From Trematomus loennbergii (Eukaryota; Chordata; Actinopteri; Perciformes; Nototheniidae), in assembly GCA_012861695.1 (NCBI GenBank), contig JAAOOA010000378.1:21001-85000 (forward strand): 64,000 bases of DNA, written 5' to 3'. The stretch's first letter is position 1; every line of letters starts with the position of its first letter. The notes beneath the pieces are model-generated. The model did no database searches. It had not been told where the DNA came from and saw only the letters and a program-made list of their open reading frames with translations. The position numbers were made by a program, and so were the translations under genes. Shown here piece after piece: positions 59,969 through 64,000 of the stretch.

Positions 59969-60818
59969 TACTACTGCTGCTATAACAGTACTACTACATT
60001 TCTTAACCTACGTTGTGTAGCACCAGGCTGGGGGGTCTTGAGGCACAAAATAAGGCCCACTCAGAGTGCTTGGTGAGCGGATACATTCTTCCATGATTTG
60101 CAACAGCCGTTGCACTCAAAAACTGGGTTTCCGATTTCGTGCAGACGGTAGTCTGAAAAATATGGATGAATCTTTTTGACAGAGAAGGGGAAAAAGCGCC
60201 AAACAGTTGAGCCTCTTCTCCGTTGGCACTTTTTCAAAACTTCATTTTTGATTATTTTAAGATATAATTAACCGTTTTCTTCACTTTTTTTTGCTTTCCA
60301 CGGGTGAGGGCGCATGGCAGGCCGCCTATGAGCACCCGAATTCGGCCTGGATCATCCAGGATTTGTGGGCTAAGCTCCATAAACTGACTAAATCACCCAG
60401 AGAGGTCACCTTTCTAGCCCAAAAATATATAATACAAATACATTTAAATAGTAAAAGGTGCAATTCTGCTCTGCGTTACCCGGAATTTGATTTTCATAGC
60501 CCCATGATAGTGATTAAAAATCATTTTCATGGGAAAAAGTGTTAAAACGCCTGATTAAAGCATATGCAGGACCCCAGTGAGCTCCAGACTATGTGCATTG
60601 TGTTGGGGAATCATATAAATGATAGAATAAATGCATTGAAATGCAAAAATAATGATTTAAAATCATTTTAGGGGGACAATTGTGGAGAGGAGCCTGAAAA
60701 TGACTCTCCAGCACCCCGGATAACTACCAGTTCATCTGGTTTAAATGTGGTGGTGATAGTGGCATTAACTAGTACCCAGTACTTGGAGAGAACCAGGCTA
60801 CAGCACATGTCTTTTCTA
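59969..60818. other. No recognised gene
   Basis: An 84-codon open frame at 60291-60545 is not recognised. It has no signal peptide or membrane segment, and it lies between minisatellites. I treat it as chance. Confidence 0.35.
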
Positions 60819-61335
60819 CCCAGGAATAAGTGCTCAAAACATGGGTAAAAGTGTGTTAAAAGTCGGGGAACATGTTTCAAATGACAGCAGACTGCTGCTT
60901 GTTGGCAGGCTGATTCAGTTCACTTGTCTCACACACACCCAGGGGGGAAAAGAAACACATTTAGCCAGGAATAAGTGTCTGAATCATGGGCACATTAGTG
61001 CTTAAAGTCGGGGGAACTGTTTTAATTCAGGACCAGGGTGAAGAGATGACACATTGACCCAGGAATAAGTGCTCAAAATGTGGGTAAAAGTGTGTTAAAA
61101 GTCGGGGAACTGTTTAATTCAGGACCAGGGTGAAGAGATGACACATTGACCCAGGAATGAGTGCTCAAAACGTGGGTAAAAGTGTGTTAAAAAGTCGGGG
61201 GAACTGTTTAAAATGACAGCAGACTGCTGCTTGTTGGCAGGCTGACTCAGTTCACCTGTCTCTCACACACACCCAGGGGGGAAAAGATAACATTTGTACC
61301 AGGAATAAGTTTTTGAAAGGCAGGGAAAAGTTGTT
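60819..61335. repeat. Higher-order minisatellite, AGGAATAAGTG units
   Basis: CCAGGAATAAGTG-type units followed by GTGGGTAAAAGTGTG and AAAGTCGGGGAACTG recur at about 60821, 60964, 61060, 61150 and 61300. A longer block with CAGCAGACTGCTGCTTG occurs twice (60882 and 61217), so units alternate in a higher-order pattern. Confidence 0.9.
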
Positions 61336-61433
61336 TGAAATAGTATAATACCTTCAGGGCGCATAACTGCACTTTACAAGCCAGAAATAATGTTTAAATG
61401 GTCGGGGAAAGTATTTTTAATGTCTGGAAGAGA

Positions 61434-61558
61434 GTTTTAGCCAGTCATTTTGCACGATATCATTTAACATTGACGCTCTCCTGAAAATGCACTGAATATG
61501 TGCATTTTCAGGAGAGCGTCAATGTTAAATGATATCGTGCAAAATGACTGGCTAAAAC
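61434..61558. repeat. Perfect 59-bp inverted repeat with 7-bp loop
   Basis: Arms 61434-61492 and 61500-61558 are exact reverse complements (GTTTTAGCCAGTC ... GACTGGCTAAAAC). The loop is TGAATAT. Copies of the AGGAATAAGTGTTTGAAAGG repeat flank it. Confidence 0.97.
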
Positions 61559-61684
61559 CCAGGAATAAGTGTTTGAAAGGCGGGGAAAAGTTGTTTAAAA
61601 TAGTCTGATACCTCCAGGGCATCACCAAAAATGTACAAGCCAGGGAAGGTGCCTGAATCCCGGATACTTTAGGTCTGTCACTTA

Positions 61685-62263
61685 CAGCCCGTCCACACAG
61701 CAGCGTTAAAAAATCTTGGAGGTGGGCGTATCTGAAGCTTGGGGATTTTTTGCGAGCAAGGCCCCAACAACCAATCACATGAATCTCCCTCCCCCGACAT
61801 ACGAAGCAAAAAAGCCCGAAGTAAACTGGATATAAACTCCCCAAACAGGCGAAAACCTACCACTGTCTCTGCCACCTCCCTCCATGCCTGGCTCCTCCGG
61901 TTTGTATCCCGGTAGGTAAATAGGGACTGGTCATAAAGCACCGGGTGATTCCCTACCGCTAATTTCTCCTCCATTTTTTGGAATATGAGGAAATGACCTG
62001 CGGTATGTCTCTCCCAGCATACACGCGGTTTGATTGGCTAGCGCTTGAACTGTCAGATTTGCATACACAGGATTTGATTGGCTGATGCTTCCACCTAAGC
62101 TTCAAAAGTTGAACATTGCTCAACTTTTGAATCCTGAAAATCCTGAAAATCTCCGCTCTGCTTCCCACAATGCAGTTCGGCGAAAAGTGAGGCAAAGTGA
62201 CCATTCAAAGTGAATGGGCAGAAGCGTTCCAAGATTTTTTAACGCTGCTGTGTGGACCGGCCG
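61685..62263. mobile_element. Harbinger-like MITE, 579 bp
   Basis: Left CAGCCCGTCCACACAGCAGC and its near inverse at the right (GCTGTGTGGACCGGCCG) are flanked by TTA at 61682-61684 and 62264-62266. The TIR extends through GTTAAAAAATCTTGG on both sides. Confidence 0.82.
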
Positions 62264-62266
62264 TTA

Positions 62267-62691
62267 GGGTAACCGCACCACTCCGACGCTCCCGAGAGCG
62301 GACGTCCATTATTTGTAAGGCACCTAATACGGATAATGTACTCACTAAACTTACAATTCATTTAACTTATTTTCTTCCAAAAGTTAATTATCCAAAGCCT
62401 CTAGTTTGTACACCCCCTTCTATTTACATGTAATGGTTTGGTCCTGCCTCCGCTTCCAAACGGCACTTTCTAGCAGAGAGTGAGAGCATGTGAGGAGCAG
62501 GGATGCTAGTACTTACATGTGTACCATGTCTCAACGACTAACAAAGTCAGGCTTTCAAAAAGAAAATAAAGAAGAGAAAGAAAAGAGAGAGGGACTAAAG
62601 GGCGACAGTATGTCACCCAGTTTTTCAAAAGAAAAGGTGGGTGTGGTCCATGAGTGGTGGAAATTAGTCTGTTAGCTAAGCGGAGTCCATT
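62267..62691. other. No recognised gene
   Basis: A lysine/glutamate-rich frame at 62490-62675 shows no family features. Nothing firm seen. Confidence 0.35.
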
Positions 62692-63674
62692 TTAAAGGGG
62701 ACCTATCATGCAAAATGCACTTTTTGTACGTCTTTTATACATGAATATGTGTCCCCGGTGTTCCAGGGAACTCACCAAGTGTCAGAAAACACAACCCTCT
62801 CTATTTTCCTCCATACCCAAATCTCTAAAAAAGGGGCTGCAACGGATTTGATAAAAACTGATCCAGATTTGAACACTGTCCTGACGTCAGGACGGTGGCG
62901 CTACGGCTATTGGGCCAACTCCACCAATCAGGAGGAGACAGCCACGGCCATTGCCGTTCGAAAGCGCTGGAGACGCTGTAGTACATATGCCAGGCCTGTA
63001 GGTGGTGCTGTTCTCACAGAATCAGCCCTTGCAAACAGAGCTAAAAAATGTCTGCCACAAAAGCAGCGGAGAATAAACAGAAGGTAACCATGGTAACCAA
63101 GTCTTCTTCGCTGTGGCTTTCTTTCTCCCTCCCCGAGGCAAGCGTTTGCTCCCGCTGCAATGCAATCCCTCCCGTCGAGGCAAGCACTGTAATTCTCTCC
63201 GGTTAGTCCACCAGCAGATGACAAACACCCACCTCTCCGCCTCTTCCAAGGAACGAGGGGACCGTGCGGCAGAGTTTCAGTTTCAGTTTGTTTCGCCGGT
63301 CAAGATGTCCGTTAAAGTTTAAATCTTCCGGACAAAATTAGAAAAGTGCCGGTCAAAGGTCTTCTTTGTTATTTATTGAGCTTTAAAACAAATGAATAAC
63401 GACTCTATATAATAAAATACGGAGGACGGAGATCTCTTTTTCTCCCCCTCTTCTGACAGCCCAGCAGCTGATCAGAGCACGTCTCCCCTCTCCTGCAGGG
63501 GGGCGTTGTCAGCAGAATCAGACCCGTAGACAGCAAACAGCACATAGAGCGAAATGAGGCATGGCTAAAATGCATGATCTGTTTGGTATTTTGAAAAGAA
63601 ACGTATAAATATACCTTGTATAGGTATGGCCCTACAATATATCATTTAAATATAGCATGATAGGTTTCCTTTAA
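62692..63674. mobile_element. TTAA-target DNA element, CCTATCATGC family
   Basis: TTAAAGGGGACCTATCATGC at the left and, inverted, TTAAAGGAAACCTATCATGC at the right, each starting with TTAA. Fragments of the same family occur at 21114, 22812 and 46955. No transposase. Confidence 0.82.
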
Positions 63675-63917
63675 ATAATAATTGTTATGTTTTTTTTTTA
63701 CTAAGCTGACATTAACGTTCATATCTATACAGAAAATTCAGAGGTTTTTCATTTCAATGCTCTTTTAGCTGACATTTAATAAATGCAGGTACATTTTTAG
63801 CAGCTATTCATACTAAATCAGTTGTCCCTCCCCCTGGTGCCAGGACCAACAGATCCATCTCAGGCTCAGCAGCCCTGTCCCCCCATAAGGCTGAACCTGA
63901 ACCAGCTTTTCTCCCAA
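63675..63917. other. No recognised gene
   Basis: AT-rich sequence with a poly-T tract near 63690. Nothing seen. Confidence 0.35.
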
Positions 63918-64000
63918 CTGAAGTCAAAGTCAAAGTCAAAGTCAGCTTTATTGTCAATAATTCTACATGTTGTACATCCAGAAATATCGAAATATCGTTT
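63918..64000 (-). mobile_element. LINE/SINE 3' tail, continuing beyond the window
   Basis: On the minus strand it reads TTGACAATAAAGCTGACTTT followed by (GACTTT)n. This is the same kind of tail as 15490-15522. The body lies outside the window. Confidence 0.6.

Noticed and set aside
60291..60545. Small protein-coding gene
   Set aside because: No recognisable domain, no splice or promoter context, and it lies within a minisatellite cluster.
58341..61335. CRISPR-like regular repeats
   Set aside because: Units are contiguous tandem repeats without spacers, in a fish genome.

Overview
The window is from a teleost fish genome. It holds one vertebrate-type split gene with canonical GT/AG introns, set in dense transposon debris of a fish-like mix: L2-, R2- and Rex/CR1-type LINEs, a DIRS-type tyrosine recombinase, a Ty1/copia element, many hAT-, Harbinger- and TTAA-target DNA elements, and long CA/GATA/GA microsatellites. 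No prokaryotic genes, CRISPR array or RNA gene could be supported.

The only host gene seen is a cytosolic phospholipase A2 of the PLA2G4 zeta/epsilon type on the minus strand. A TATA box lies at 51984-51993 and the stop codon at 16084. I place 21 coding exons: a C2 domain (46077-45119), a linker (44996-33891), and a patatin-like lipase domain with the GISGS nucleophile elbow and a late catalytic Asp (33310-16084). Splice phases agree across nearly all junctions, for a product of about 790 residues. Two lesions stand out. One base is missing in exon 12, which puts a stop just before the catalytic domain. A near-perfect 657-bp tandem duplication repeats exons 15 and 16, and both copies cannot be used together in frame.

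Layout. 1-15 kb: ACTAGT-rich arrays, a 5.4-kb hAT-like element, two Harbinger-like elements, an LTR fragment, a LINE endonuclease fragment, a TTAA element and a 1.6-kb repeat. 16-26 kb: 3' half of the PLA2 gene, with R2-like and L2-like LINE pieces, a 1.6-kb foldback element inserted in the L2, and a Rex/CR1-like LINE deletion derivative. 26.8-33.0 kb: a copia element carrying three later insertions, inside one PLA2 intron. 33-49 kb: linker and C2 exons, with a LINE tail, a second copy of the 1.6-kb repeat (itself carrying a TTAA element and a solo LTR) and a DIRS recombinase fragment. 49-52 kb: 5' end of the gene and an L2-like LINE. 52-54.6 kb: a hAT element with two nested TTAA elements, ending 30 bp upstream of the TATA box. 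55.5-57.9 kb: a DNA transposon with a nearly complete transposase. 58-62 kb: clustered minisatellites with two long perfect palindromes. 62-64 kb: a Harbinger-like MITE, a TTAA element and a LINE tail.

My view on novelty: I see no convincing new multi-gene system. The most unusual items are the duplicated PLA2 exon pair, the frameshift, the transposon at the promoter, the near-complete transposase with odd ends, the two hairpins in the minisatellite cluster, and the long-arm foldback elements. Exon calls come from reading splice sites and family resemblance by eye; no search was run.
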